From IMG/VR virus record IMGVR_UViG_3300025087_000206, positions 1 through 37,074 of that record: a DNA stretch of 37,074 bases; one strand, given 5' to 3'. Positions 6,126 to 14,454 of the stretch are shown one piece after another. Source of the DNA: a virus. Numbering within the stretch: the stretch's first letter is position 1; each line of letters starts with the position of its first letter. Below the pieces are notes generated by a model that was not told the DNA's origin, did not search any database, and worked only from the letters and a program-made list of their open reading frames with translations. The translations under genes and the position numbers were made by a program.

Positions 6126-7046
6126 ATGACCTGGTTAGAAGAATTCGAGATCTGGCTGGAAAGCCAGACGATGAGCACACACACGATCAAGAGCTATGTG
6201 GGGGATCTGAGGCAGTTCTCGGACTGGATGGGTAAGCGGCAAGGGGAGGACTTCGAGGCCGGAAAGCTGACCGCGGTGGATGTGAGAGCCTATCAGAAGG
6301 CGCTGCAGGGAATGAAACGGCACCCGGCAACGGTGAACCGCAAGATCAACGCCCTGCGCACCTTCGCACGCTTCGCTTCTGGAAAGTACACCGGGGGCAG
6401 CATCCAGGAAGAGATCAGCGGGCTGGTAAAGAAGATCGAAGAGCCGGCGCCGATGCCCAGGGCGATCAGCAAGCAGGATAGCAGCCGATTACTGGCAGCC
6501 TACGAGCGCGAGATCAGCCACGAGCAGTTGAAGGGCAGGACCGGGCGCTATCGCCAGGCGGTGATGCAGCGGGCGATCCTGTACCTGCAAAGGGGCGGGG
6601 GATTGCGCACCGGCGAAGCGGTGGCGCTGGATGCTGGGGATGTGGTCCTCAAAGAACGGTCTGGATATGTGATCGTGCGCCAGGGCAAGGGCGGGAAATA
6701 CGCCGAACAGCCGCTGCCGGCCGAGACGCGCTATTACCTGGCGGAGTGGATCAGGATCAGAGGCAGCCAGCCCGGGGCGCTGTTCACCAGCCAGAAGGGT
6801 GGCAGGCTGGGCGCCAGGCAGGTGCAGCGGTATTTCGCCGCGATGTGTGAGCGCGCTGGCCTGAAAGGGACGTACACGCCGCACAGCAACCGGCACACCT
6901 TTATTCGCACGCTGGTGGCGGATCCCAACGTGCCGCTGCCGGAAGCCCAGAAGCTGGCCCGGCATGCACGCGTGGAGATGACCCTGCGCTATGCGATGGC
7001 CACCGAAGAAGATCTACAGGCCGCGGTCGAGCGGGTGTTCTCGTAA
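6126..7046 (+). CDS. Tyrosine recombinase, XerC/D-like
   Basis: This 306-aa protein carries an N-terminal SAM-like core-binding domain (about residues 1-85, SQTMSTHTIKSYVGDLRQF) and a C-terminal catalytic domain. The catalytic set is complete: Arg in GLRTGEAVAL, Lys in VRQGKGGKYAEQ, HSNRHTF for H-x-x-R, and LARHARVEMTLRYA with the Tyr nucleophile. It starts at 6126 behind AGGAG (6116-6120). It is the second site-specific recombinase of the genome. Family members integrate DNA, resolve dimers or invert segments; lying in the early replication block rather than beside an att-like site, it could resolve multimers or flip the inverted repeats noted at 2694/2824 and 16615/16731. The substrate is unproven. 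Confidence 0.92.
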   Translation: MTWLEEFEIWLESQTMSTHTIKSYVGDLRQFSDWMGKRQGEDFEAGKLTAVDVRAYQKALQGMKRHPATVNRKINALRTFARFASGKYTGGSIQEEISGLVKKIEEPAPMPRAISKQDSSRLLAAYEREISHEQLKGRTGRYRQAVMQRAILYLQRGGGLRTGEAVALDAGDVVLKERSGYVIVRQGKGGKYAEQPLPAETRYYLAEWIRIRGSQPGALFTSQKGGRLGARQVQRYFAAMCERAGLKGTYTPHSNRHTFIRTLVADPNVPLPEAQKLARHARVEMTLRYAMATEEDLQAAVERVFS

Positions 7047-7056
7047 GGGAGCAGGC

Positions 7057-7263
7057 ATGAAGATTGATGGTGAATTTTATGACGAGATAGCAAAGATATG
7101 GGAACGAATTGATGATCTTGCGTGTGCTGGTGGCCCAACACATGACTTGCATGAGGCGTTTGTCCGCGCCGCATACGCAATGGATGAGGTGTTAGATCTT
7201 GTCCACGATAAGCTGGAACAAGAAGAACACGAGTTCCTAAACAACGTCAGAGTGGCAGCATGA
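7057..7263 (+). CDS. Small acidic protein of unknown function, 68 aa
   Basis: The start at 7057 has AAGGGAG upstream. The protein is helical and acidic (YDEIAKIWERIDDLACAGG, YAMDEVLDLVHDKLEQEEHEF), with no recognised family. Its TGA overlaps the ATG of the ParB-like gene, so the two are probably made together. It occupies the position usually held by a partner of ParB but is far too small for ParA. Confidence 0.65.
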   Translation: MKIDGEFYDEIAKIWERIDDLACAGGPTHDLHEAFVRAAYAMDEVLDLVHDKLEQEEHEFLNNVRVAA

Positions 7264-8126
7264 AAGTTCCAGTCGATCAAATCGTGGTCAATCCCAAACA
7301 ACCCAGGACGATCTTCGATCAAGAGGATCTGAAGAACCTGGCCGCCTCTATCAGGGAATACGGCATCATCCTGCCGATCCCGGTACGGGCGGTGAACGGG
7401 CAGTATCAGCTCATCGATGGGGAGAGGCGCTGGCGGGCGGCCATACTGGCCGGGCTGGCAGAAGTGCCGGTGGAGGTCCGCGAAGCCAGTGACAGCCAGA
7501 TGCTGGAGATCGCCCTGGTGGCCAACCTGCACCGCACCGATCTCAACCCACTGGAAGAAGGGCAGGCCTACCAGGCGCTGATAGATGGGGGATTGAGCCT
7601 GGATGAGATCTGCGAGCGCATGGGAGTGCGGATCGACCGGGTGAGAGCCAGGCTGAAGGTACTCGAATTGGATGAGCCAATCAAAAAGCTGATCGCAGAG
7701 GAAAAGCTGCCCCCATCCGAGAAGATGGCCCGGGCGCTGTTATCCGTACCGGATCAGGACAAGCGGCTGGAAATAGCCAGGTGGGCAACCAGGCCGGATG
7801 TGACCGTGGGAATGGTCAGACAGCAGTGCAAATATCACAAAGACAGATTGCAGATCAAAGCCGAGAACGATATGGCGGACCCGCCAGCGATGCGCTATGC
7901 CAAACGGCGGGAGGTCCTGCCGCGCTTCCAGATGTGGGACTCGCTATTGAAGAAGCAGCTGGTGCCACCCTGGGAGATCGTGGAGGCAGCCGCACGAAGG
8001 ACGTGCGAGGATTGCGCTCTATCGGATGTGGCCTCAGAGAAAGTGTGCCAGGAATGCCCGGCAGTGATGATGGTGGGGGCGATGTTGAAAATGACCATGC
8101 GCGGACGGAGTAATGACCGGCCTTGA
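7260..8126 (+). CDS. ParB-like DNA-binding protein
   Basis: This 288-aa protein begins with a ParB/Spo0J nuclease-like domain (NPKQPRTIFD near residues 11-20, then GERRWRAA near 57-64, the CTP-binding box) and continues with a helix-turn-helix (LSLDEICERMGVRIDRVRAR, about residues 116-135). The C-terminus has a four-Cys cluster (CEDC...CQEC, about residues 246-268) that could bind zinc. No ParA is present, so it may act as a regulator, a replication protein or a segregation protein using host factors. It overlaps the upstream gene by 4 bases. Confidence 0.85.
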   Translation: MKVPVDQIVVNPKQPRTIFDQEDLKNLAASIREYGIILPIPVRAVNGQYQLIDGERRWRAAILAGLAEVPVEVREASDSQMLEIALVANLHRTDLNPLEEGQAYQALIDGGLSLDEICERMGVRIDRVRARLKVLELDEPIKKLIAEEKLPPSEKMARALLSVPDQDKRLEIARWATRPDVTVGMVRQQCKYHKDRLQIKAENDMADPPAMRYAKRREVLPRFQMWDSLLKKQLVPPWEIVEAAARRTCEDCALSDVASEKVCQECPAVMMVGAMLKMTMRGRSNDRP

Positions 8127-8289
8127 TATTTCAGTGCGGTTCTACATGGCCGGACAGAGTTCAGGATCTATTTGGGATGTGCTGGCTGATTTGTATTTGA
8201 GATATTGGCCGAAAGGAGAAGACCATGATTTATCCGATGTTGGAAGTGCTCAGCCTGATGGCGGCGATGATGATCGCTGGACTGGCTGA
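8113..8289 (+). CDS. Possible 58-aa protein overlapping its neighbours
   Basis: An open frame starting inside the end of the ParB-like gene (8113) and ending inside the next membrane-protein gene (8289). It reads like protein at first (FYMAGQSSGSIWDVLADLYLRYW), but its GGAG lies only 2 bases from the ATG. If it is not coding, 8127-8224 is a short gap carrying only the ribosome site of the next gene. Confidence 0.3.
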   Translation: MTGLDISVRFYMAGQSSGSIWDVLADLYLRYWPKGEDHDLSDVGSAQPDGGDDDRWTG

Positions 8290-8632
8290 GGCAGCGCTGC
8301 ACTACTTCCCGTGGCGAATGCTGCTGGGAAGGCCTATCCGGGCTCCCTGGAGCTATGTGGTGGGCGTTGCAGCTTTCTTGGGGCCTTACATCACCCTGTT
8401 GGTGTGGTGGGCGCTTTTCCCGCCTGAAAGTGGGGCGCTGGTATGGGCGCTGGCCGGGATCATCGGCGTGGTGGCTGCCAGCGGGGGGGCTGTGCTGGTG
8501 GCGTACTGGCTGGATGATTACCTGCTGGCCAGGCGCAGGACAAAGGAGCTGGGGGAGGAGATCGAATTATTGGGTGAGATGGTGGATAGCAGGATCGATC
8601 AAATGAAAGGCGGTAGGGATGTACGTTTATAA
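8225..8632 (+). CDS. Membrane protein, three transmembrane helices, coiled tail
   Basis: This 135-aa protein has hydrophobic segments at about residues 3-25, 42-64 and 71-95, then a charged helical tail (RRRTKELGEEIELLGEMVDSRIDQM). The ribosome site AAAGGAG is well placed. No family is recognised. It overlaps the next gene by 14 bases. Confidence 0.7.
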   Translation: MIYPMLEVLSLMAAMMIAGLAEAALHYFPWRMLLGRPIRAPWSYVVGVAAFLGPYITLLVWWALFPPESGALVWALAGIIGVVAASGGAVLVAYWLDDYLLARRRTKELGEEIELLGEMVDSRIDQMKGGRDVRL

Positions 8633-8864
8633 GAGGACTGAACCTATGCTTTGGACAGTGGGATGGGAAGACTCAGAAGGCCGCTGGCATTCAGAAAGCG
8701 ATCATGACAGCAGTGAGGAGGCAGCTGGGAGAGTGGCTTTCCTGAATGGCAACTCAAGCGATAAAGCAATTCTCAACAAGCTGGATACCATCATTGGTCT
8801 TTTGGGAGAAATAAAATCTGACAAGGCTCAGCAATTTATGGTTGATCTGTACAAGGAAGATTGA
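8619..8864 (+). CDS. Small acidic protein, 81 aa
   Basis: The N-terminal half (MLWTVGWEDSEGRWHSESDHDSSEEAA split by Trp residues) looks like a small beta domain for sequence-context display; the C-terminal half is helical (DKAILNKLDTIIGLLGEI). No family is recognised. It overlaps the membrane-protein gene. Confidence 0.6.
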   Translation: MYVYKRTEPMLWTVGWEDSEGRWHSESDHDSSEEAAGRVAFLNGNSSDKAILNKLDTIIGLLGEIKSDKAQQFMVDLYKED

Positions 8865-8870
8865 TCTCTG

Positions 8871-9131
8871 ATGTCACGATTAAACAAGATCGCCAAGGCA
8901 CGGCGTGACCGGCTGGAAGAAGCCATGATCCGCAGCACCACGGCACGTGAGCGGCTGACCATGGCCATGCTACGGATCAGACAGGCCCAGGAACGCAGTG
9001 GGCTGGCTGATCTGTTGGAGCCGGCCTTTGACCACATGGTTGAGGTCAGGGCAGAGATCAGGGAAATGCAGAACATCATGGAGATGATCTGGCGAGAGTG
9101 CGAACAGCACGGCTGGGAGTACCGGGACTGA
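8871..9131 (+). CDS. Helical, Met/Arg-rich small protein, 86 aa
   Basis: Almost entirely helical, with heptad-like spacing (ARERLTMAMLRIRQAQER, VEVRAEIREMQNIMEMIW), so probably a coiled-coil protein. No family is recognised. The ribosome site is weak (AAGGA about 12 bases before ATG). It is the last gene before a 400-base gap ahead of the primase gene. Confidence 0.6.
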   Translation: MSRLNKIAKARRDRLEEAMIRSTTARERLTMAMLRIRQAQERSGLADLLEPAFDHMVEVRAEIREMQNIMEMIWRECEQHGWEYRD

Positions 9132-9529
9132 GGCCTGGCAGTCTGCATCCTGGTGGTTGGGTGCAGGCTGGCGGGCATCAGTGAAACCAGGCGCTGGTGT
9201 CTGTTCTATCTCCTCCAAGGGGGCACGTTGTAGTAGCAGCACAGCGTGCCCCCCAAGGAAATCGAGGGAGTTGGTCTGATGGTTATCAGGTTGGCAAGCC
9301 GCCGCCGCTGCTTAGGCAGTAATACAGTAGCAGGAAAAATTCGCAATGTTCTCTTTTTCACCCCATGGGTAGGGGTGGTGGGGAAGAGGGGCGGGCTGGC
9401 CGGCGGGCTGAAAAATGACGCATATCTATCAGGTTATCGGTCATTTTTATGGGCTGAGATGGCGCTGGGGCAGGGGTTTGGTGCCTGCTAAGCACCTGAA
9501 TTAATGACGCATAAGTCGGAGAGGCATAC
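9132..9529. other. Non-coding control region before the primase gene
   Basis: No credible gene is seen in these 398 bases. They hold two hairpins (9143-9150/9159-9166, CTGCATCC/GGGTGCAG; and 9219-9227/9245-9253, GGGGGCACG/CGTGCCCCC), an AT-rich inverted repeat at 9411-9448, a direct repeat AATGACGCATA (9414-9424 and 9503-9513) and a small hairpin GGTGC/GCACC (9480-9496). The first two hairpins may end upstream transcription; the later sites may control the primase gene. Confidence 0.5.
9411..9448. repeat. Perfect AT-rich inverted repeat upstream of primase
   Basis: AAAAATGAC (9411-9419) and GTCATTTTT (9440-9448) are perfect inverse copies separated by 20 bases. The left arm continues into AATGACGCATA, which recurs 89 bases later, close to the primase start. 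It could be an operator, an initiator site or a weak two-way terminator. Confidence 0.55.
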
Positions 9530-12244
9530 ATGACGGACGATATCTTTGAGCAAGTCAAGGGGGGCAACAAGATCGAGGACGTGATCCAGGAGGCCGGATA
9601 CAGTTTGAGGCGCTCTTCAGCCAGGTACATGCGGGCACGGGAGCATGACAGCCTGGTGGTGGATGTGCAGAACCAGGCGTTCTTCTGGAACAGCCGGGCC
9701 ATGCAGGGGGATGTGATCACCTGGGTGCAGGACTGGAAGCGAACAGATGCCAAGGGGGCGATCGAATTTCTGGCCAGGCGGGCCGGCCTGCCTGAGCCAA
9801 CCTGGGGACAGAGCAACCAGGTACGGGTGGCAGCTCGCAAGCGGGATGATGCACTGACGGTGGCTGCCCGGGTGATGGTGCGCTGGTTATGGTCCAACCA
9901 GGAGGCCATGGCCTATGCTATCGGTAGAGGATGGACAGAGGAAACGATCAAGGCAGCGGGGCTGGGGTACTCTGGCAGGGGGACGCCGACCGAGCAGGCA
10001 GAGCTGCGCCAGGCACTGGAGGCGGAAGGTGTAGATCTGGCCAGCCCTGCAGCAGTGGCCGTGTGCGGATACAAGGGGGACGTGGAGAAGTGGGTGGAGA
10101 AACAGCCCAGGGAGCTGGTGCCAGCGCTGCCAACGGATTGGATCGGGAAGAAAGAGCTGAAGGGGATCCCGAATGGGATGCTGGTGTACCCGCATGTGGT
10201 TGGCGGGCGGGTAAGGTACCTGTCCTGCCGGGCAGTGGGTGAGAAGAAGATGCACTACAACCTGCCAGCTGCGCTGGTGGGCGAACGCCAGGCGTATTAC
10301 AACCATGTGTACTCACCAGGTGCTGAGCGGTGTGTGGTGGTGGAGGGACAGGCAGATGCGATCAGCCTGGGACAGTGGGATATCCCAGCGGTGGCGCTGG
10401 CTGGTACAGCAGCGGATAGCCAGGCACTGGCCAACGTGAGAGGACGGCACGCTGAGCTGTACATTGCAGTGGATCAGGACAAGGCAGGGCAGAGCGCCCT
10501 GCATCCACTGGGTGAAGCACTTGGCCCAATGAGCCGGCTGGTCAGATTTCCAGAGCAATACAAGGACGTCAACGATTGGTTACAAGGGATGGTAGGGGGT
10601 GGTTTTGCCGTGAAAAAGCAAACCGCCCTCGCCGACGAGGCCCTGTCCAGAGCCATACCCTATGTAGAATGGGTCTGCAAATCTGTGGGGGAGATGATGG
10701 GGGCGCCACGTGAAGAGGGGATCAGGACGGCGGTACGGTTGATCAACCGGATCGACAATGCGATCACCCAGGCTGACCTGCGCCCACGCCTGGCCAAGGC
10801 GCTGGGGGTGAGCGTGCGGGATTACAACTACTTGCTGAAGGCGGACCAACAGGCAGCCAAGGATGAGCGCAGATCAGCGAGCGACGATGCGCCAGAGATC
10901 GTGGAAACTTTAGGAGGCTGGTATGACGGCTGGCTGGTCGAGCTGACCTATGACCCAGAATCGGAGAGCACAGGGCTGGCTTATCGGGATCCCGCTGGGA
11001 ACATTGGAGAGGCATCCAAGCTGGACATCGGCGGGGTGCGGTATGTGCCAGCGCTGCCCAATGCGCTGATGATGCAAGAGGTGGTGCTGTTTCCCACCAA
11101 GCTGGGGCCGAAGAGATCCACCAAGGAGCTGGTGGACATGCTGACGGCATTCATGGAGCGGTATTACGACTTCAAAGGGGATGATTTTTTCCTTCGATTG
11201 AGCGCCTATTATGCACTGTTCTCCTGGGTGTATGACTGCTTCCAGGTGGTGCCCTACCTGCGGGCACTGGGGGATTATGGGACAGGCAAGACACAGATGA
11301 TCTACCGGTTGGGGCATGTGTGCTACCGGTTGATGAAGACCTCTGGAGCGAGCACACTCAGCCCGATCTTCCGGATCATCCACCGGTACAAGGGGACGCT
11401 GTTCCTGGATGAGGCTGACTTTGGGAAGAGCGATGCAACGATCGAGATCATCAAGCTGCTCAACACCGGGTATATGAAAGGGGTGCCGATGCTGAGGGCA
11501 AAGGACACGGGGGGTGGATCGTTCGACATTGACTCCTTCAACGTGTACTGCCCGAAGCTGATCGCCACACGGGAGCTGTTCCAGGACCGGGCGGTGGAGA
11601 GCCGCTGCCTGACCAAGGAAGTGATGGGGGGACCGGTAAAGCCAGGGATACCGAGGATCCTTGGCAAGGCGTTCTACCGCGAAGCGGCGGAGCTGCGGAA
11701 CATGCTGCTGACCTGGCGCCTACTGACCTGGCAGGAAGAGATCGAGGTGAGCGATGAGGATTTCGACCCGAAGATAGAAGACCGGCTGAACCAGGTAACG
11801 ATGAGCCTGAAAAAGCTCGTGGACGATGAAGATATGAAACAGGACATCCGGGACTTCATCCGGAAATACAACTCAAGATTGGTTTTCGAGCGCAGCCAGA
11901 CACTGGAAGCGAAGGTGCTGGAGGCGTTGATCAAGATCCGGGGCGAGGTGCCACAACTGATCAAAGGGGAGCCGTTCTGGGATCTGTCGGTGCAGCATAT
12001 CACGGATATCGCCAATGTGATCGTGGATGAGGAGAACAAGCTGGACGATCCGGAAGCGGAAGAACGGCGCAAACGGACGGGCAAGGATCTGACGCCGCGG
12101 GGGGTGGGACATCTAATAGATAAGAAGCTGACGCTGGAACGGGAGCGAGCCACGAGCGGGCCGAACAAAGGGCGGTACGTGGTGGTGTGGGATGAGGAAC
12201 GGATCGTGTCGCTGTGCGAGCGGTTCGGGGTGGAGTTTTCATGA
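9530..12244 (+). CDS. Primase-helicase (TOPRIM plus P-loop ATPase)
   Basis: This 904-aa replication protein starts with a CHC2-like region lacking the zinc Cys/His (residues about 5-90; FFWNSRAMQGDVITWVQ keeps the fold signature). A TOPRIM domain follows (VVVEGQADAIS near 266-276, AVDQDKAG near 313-320). A P-loop ATPase comes next, with Walker A GDYGTGKT near 581 and Walker B LFLDEAD near 623. The last 60 residues hold a small domain with the motif SGPNKGRY, shared with the next gene. It would prime and unwind DNA at the phage origin. An iteron-rich gap lies directly downstream. Confidence 0.85.
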   Translation: MTDDIFEQVKGGNKIEDVIQEAGYSLRRSSARYMRAREHDSLVVDVQNQAFFWNSRAMQGDVITWVQDWKRTDAKGAIEFLARRAGLPEPTWGQSNQVRVAARKRDDALTVAARVMVRWLWSNQEAMAYAIGRGWTEETIKAAGLGYSGRGTPTEQAELRQALEAEGVDLASPAAVAVCGYKGDVEKWVEKQPRELVPALPTDWIGKKELKGIPNGMLVYPHVVGGRVRYLSCRAVGEKKMHYNLPAALVGERQAYYNHVYSPGAERCVVVEGQADAISLGQWDIPAVALAGTAADSQALANVRGRHAELYIAVDQDKAGQSALHPLGEALGPMSRLVRFPEQYKDVNDWLQGMVGGGFAVKKQTALADEALSRAIPYVEWVCKSVGEMMGAPREEGIRTAVRLINRIDNAITQADLRPRLAKALGVSVRDYNYLLKADQQAAKDERRSASDDAPEIVETLGGWYDGWLVELTYDPESESTGLAYRDPAGNIGEASKLDIGGVRYVPALPNALMMQEVVLFPTKLGPKRSTKELVDMLTAFMERYYDFKGDDFFLRLSAYYALFSWVYDCFQVVPYLRALGDYGTGKTQMIYRLGHVCYRLMKTSGASTLSPIFRIIHRYKGTLFLDEADFGKSDATIEIIKLLNTGYMKGVPMLRAKDTGGGSFDIDSFNVYCPKLIATRELFQDRAVESRCLTKEVMGGPVKPGIPRILGKAFYREAAELRNMLLTWRLLTWQEEIEVSDEDFDPKIEDRLNQVTMSLKKLVDDEDMKQDIRDFIRKYNSRLVFERSQTLEAKVLEALIKIRGEVPQLIKGEPFWDLSVQHITDIANVIVDEENKLDDPEAEERRKRTGKDLTPRGVGHLIDKKLTLERERATSGPNKGRYVVVWDEERIVSLCERFGVEFS

Positions 12245-12766
12245 ACAAAAAGGAGATTTTTGCCCGAGTGAATGTCGGTGAACCTTGTTTTTTAGCTGCT
12301 CCTAAATTTGGGGAGGGGGTGCGGGGGAGGAAAAAAATGTCGTTTTATGGCACAGCAGGCCCAAATTCCAGTGTTTTAAGGGTTTTTAAGGGTTTTAGTG
12401 AATGACGGTTGACTTTAAAAGGCTCAAAAGAGGTAGATCAAAAATGTTTTGTCTGCGAGGCAAACGACATAACAAATTTCAATATGCCCAAAAAGGCGTT
12501 TTGAGCTTCACCGACATTCACTATTTTCTAGCTAGTGACGGATTTCACAATCTTTTGGTTAAAAATGTCGTTTTGCGGGCAAAAATGGTGAAAGAGTTGA
12601 TGTCAGTGAACTATGTATACGAGATTTAAGAAAAAAAAGATGCTATGGAGCCTATTGGAACTTAAATTAGTGAATGATGGAGATCGAGTTTAAGAACTTT
12701 TTAAAAACAATCCGCCACCGACATTCACTACAGCTAAAGATATTGCACAGATAAAGGAGACAAACG
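12245..12766. other. Probable replication origin region with iterons
   Basis: A 522-base non-coding, locally AT-rich stretch after the primase gene. The 14-mer AGTGAATGTCGGTG occurs at 12267-12280 and, inverted and exact, at 12509-12522 and 12716-12729. Diverged copies lie at 12397-12410 and 12669-12680. A second repeat, AAAAATGTCGTTTT, occurs at 12333-12346 and 12561-12574, with ATGTCGTTT inverted at 12462-12470. TTTTAAGGG-type units repeat at about 12373-12396. Repeated protein sites next to replication genes and AT-rich DNA fit an origin; the initiator is unknown. Confidence 0.65.
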
Positions 12767-13162
12767 ATGGACATACTAGAAAAATTCGATATCGAAGAGT
12801 TCAAAGAGAAAATCAGCCGCTTCAAAGAAGCGCTAGAAGAAGCACAGAAGGCCTTATCCACGGCTGAGTTCCTGGTGCACTTCTATGAGAACCAAAAACA
12901 GGATTATATGGAGAAACGGATCAAGGGCATCATACAAAAGGCCGTCGAAAAAGCCAGGCTCGAGGGAAGCGACCAGACCGTGGGAAAAATCGCAGAGCTG
13001 GCAAAGGAATTCGCCCTGGGTGAAGAAAAAGATCTGTTCTCATCCAAACGGATAGGGATCTATCTGCGCAAGATGGGATACATCCTGAAAAGAAAGACCA
13101 GCGGCCCCAACAAAGGGAGATACACGATCGAGGATCCGGGAGGGCGATATGGCAATAGATAA
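12767..13162 (+). CDS. Coiled-coil protein with primase-like C-terminal domain
   Basis: This 131-aa protein begins with a long charged coiled coil (about residues 5-45, FKEKISRFKEALEEAQKAL). It ends in a winged-helix-like segment (IGIYLRKMGYILKRKTSGPNKGRY) that matches the C-terminal end of the primase-helicase (VGHLIDKKLTLERERATSGPNKGRY, split here at 20). The shared motif suggests both bind the same DNA or partner. AAGGAG lies 8 bases before the start, and iterons lie just upstream, so it may act at the origin. Confidence 0.7.
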   Translation: MDILEKFDIEEFKEKISRFKEALEEAQKALSTAEFLVHFYENQKQDYMEKRIKGIIQKAVEKARLEGSDQTVGKIAELAKEFALGEEKDLFSSKRIGIYLRKMGYILKRKTSGPNKGRYTIEDPGGRYGNR

Positions 13163-13550
13163 AGAGAAGGTGGGCGGCGGCACGGCTGCTGAGCCTATGG
13201 TTTCAGGGGAGTACGGATTTTGCCCGGAGTGCGGGTCGGTACGGGAGGTGATGATGCCGCCAGGGGACCGGCTGCAGGAACGATTGCGAAAGGCGGCGGA
13301 CCAGATCGCCAGGGTGACCGGCACGGATGTGGAAGAAACAGCAGAGGGGCTGATCTCGTTCGCGATCGACGAGCTGAAGGTGTTCGGGATATTGGAGAAT
13401 TTATCGCCGCGACATTTACGGAGCATACTGACCCGATTGATGCAGGGGCTGATGGTGATGGAGAGGTATCTGGAACGCAGGCTGGATGAGCCGGTGGATC
13501 TGTTGAAAGAAACCACCGAGCAATTAGAAAAGCAGGCGGGCCATGACTAA
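13149..13550 (+). CDS. Small zinc-motif protein, 133 aa
   Basis: An N-terminal CPECG motif (about residues 25-29) is a single zinc half-site. The rest is helical (QERLRKAADQIARVTG, then a long helical C-terminus LKETTEQLEKQ). No family is recognised. It overlaps both neighbours by 8-14 bases, typical of a tightly coupled operon. Confidence 0.65.
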   Translation: MAIDKEKVGGGTAAEPMVSGEYGFCPECGSVREVMMPPGDRLQERLRKAADQIARVTGTDVEETAEGLISFAIDELKVFGILENLSPRHLRSILTRLMQGLMVMERYLERRLDEPVDLLKETTEQLEKQAGHD

Positions 13551-13953
13551 ATGGAAAACGTTGACCGAGGAAGAGGCCTGGGCGCTGCCGGTGGATGAGG
13601 TAATGGCCATCCCGCTGAATGAGCTGATGGAAGGCTATACGCCGGTCACGGAAGAGGAACGAGCCTGGCTGTTTGCGACGCTGGGGAAACCCACCGGGGT
13701 GGGATTGGAGAGCTGGGTGGTAGGCGTAGAGGGGCCAGCGCTGCCGGAGATCGAACTCTATCCGGGGGATCTGTTGATGGAGAACCAGACCAACCGGCGG
13801 GGAGTGAAACTGCTGAAGATCTGCAGGTTGGGAAAAATGCCGGTCAGGAGCATATACGAAGAGCAAGCGATGAGAGCAGGGGCAAAAATAGTGGCGTGGG
13901 ATGAGACGGTCAATGATCACAGGGTGCATACCCTAACACTGTGGTGGAGGTGA
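13543..13953 (+). CDS. Unknown protein, 136 aa
   Basis: An acidic N-terminal part with repeated short helices (EEEAWALPVDEVMAIPLNEL) and a beta-rich C-terminal part (IVAWDETVNDHRVHTLTLWW). No family is recognised. It is coupled to the preceding gene by an 8-base overlap. Confidence 0.65.
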   Translation: MTKWKTLTEEEAWALPVDEVMAIPLNELMEGYTPVTEEERAWLFATLGKPTGVGLESWVVGVEGPALPEIELYPGDLLMENQTNRRGVKLLKICRLGKMPVRSIYEEQAMRAGAKIVAWDETVNDHRVHTLTLWWR

Positions 13954-13955
13954 GG

Positions 13956-14216
13956 ATGGTGATCGGGAAGATGTGGCGATGCCAGGGCGGGCACGTGCTG
14001 GGGCTGGCGGCCAGGGGATCGGATAAGACGATGCGGGTGCACGTGCTGAGGCAGGCGCTGGAGACAGAGCCGGAGGAGCTGCTGGAAGTGGGGATAATCA
14101 TGGAGGAGCATTTTGTGGCCACGCTGAGCGAGGGGGTGGTGACGTGCAGCCTATGCGGACGAAAGAGAAGGTGGGTGGCAGAGCCGGTGAAGGCGCTGGA
14201 GGTGTGCTTTGAGTAG
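13956..14216 (+). CDS. Small zinc-finger-like protein, 86 aa
   Basis: The start at 13956 is set by GGAGG five bases upstream; GTG codons at 13941 and 13950 are less well placed. CQGGH near the start and CSLCG near residue 67 form a possible four-ligand zinc site. No family is recognised. It overlaps the next gene. Confidence 0.6.
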   Translation: MVIGKMWRCQGGHVLGLAARGSDKTMRVHVLRQALETEPEELLEVGIIMEEHFVATLSEGVVTCSLCGRKRRWVAEPVKALEVCFE

Positions 14217-14454
14217 GCAAATGGCGGGGTGGTGGTATGGTCCAGATGTATTCGGGCGGATCCCGAATGGGATGCACCGATGGAAGGTGGGCGAGCATGA
14301 GCGGGTGACACCGGCGTGCGGGGTGAGAAACGATTACGGCGAGGCGGTGATGATCTCGAGCGGGATGCTGATCAGCGAGGATGAACGGCCAGATATCGAG
14401 AGATGCCAGGCGTGCGTGGAAAGGAGCCAGGATGATCTTCAAAAAAATCAATGA
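14209..14454 (+). CDS. Small Cys-containing protein, 81 aa
   Basis: A TTG start at 14209 has GGAGGT five bases before it; ATG at 14221 is the alternative but has a poor site. The protein has H...TPACG and later CQAC (ERCQACVE), a likely zinc knuckle. No family is recognised. It overlaps the following membrane-protein gene by 23 bases. Confidence 0.55.
   Translation: MSRQMAGWWYGPDVFGRIPNGMHRWKVGEHERVTPACGVRNDYGEAVMISSGMLISEDERPDIERCQACVERSQDDLQKNQ

Noticed and set aside
9246-9491. 81-aa open frame before the primase
   Set aside because: It begins in a hairpin, has no ribosome site, and its DNA is accounted for by dyads and direct repeats.
12241-12405. Short open frame overlapping the primase stop (MNKKEIFARVN...)
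   Set aside because: The ATG overlaps the primase TGA, but the sequence soon runs into iterons and a G/A-rich tract with no protein-like pattern; left as origin DNA.
12402-12629. 75-aa open frame in the origin region
   Set aside because: No ribosome site, and it is built largely from the iterons and the ATGTCGTTT repeats, which recur in other frames and on the other strand.
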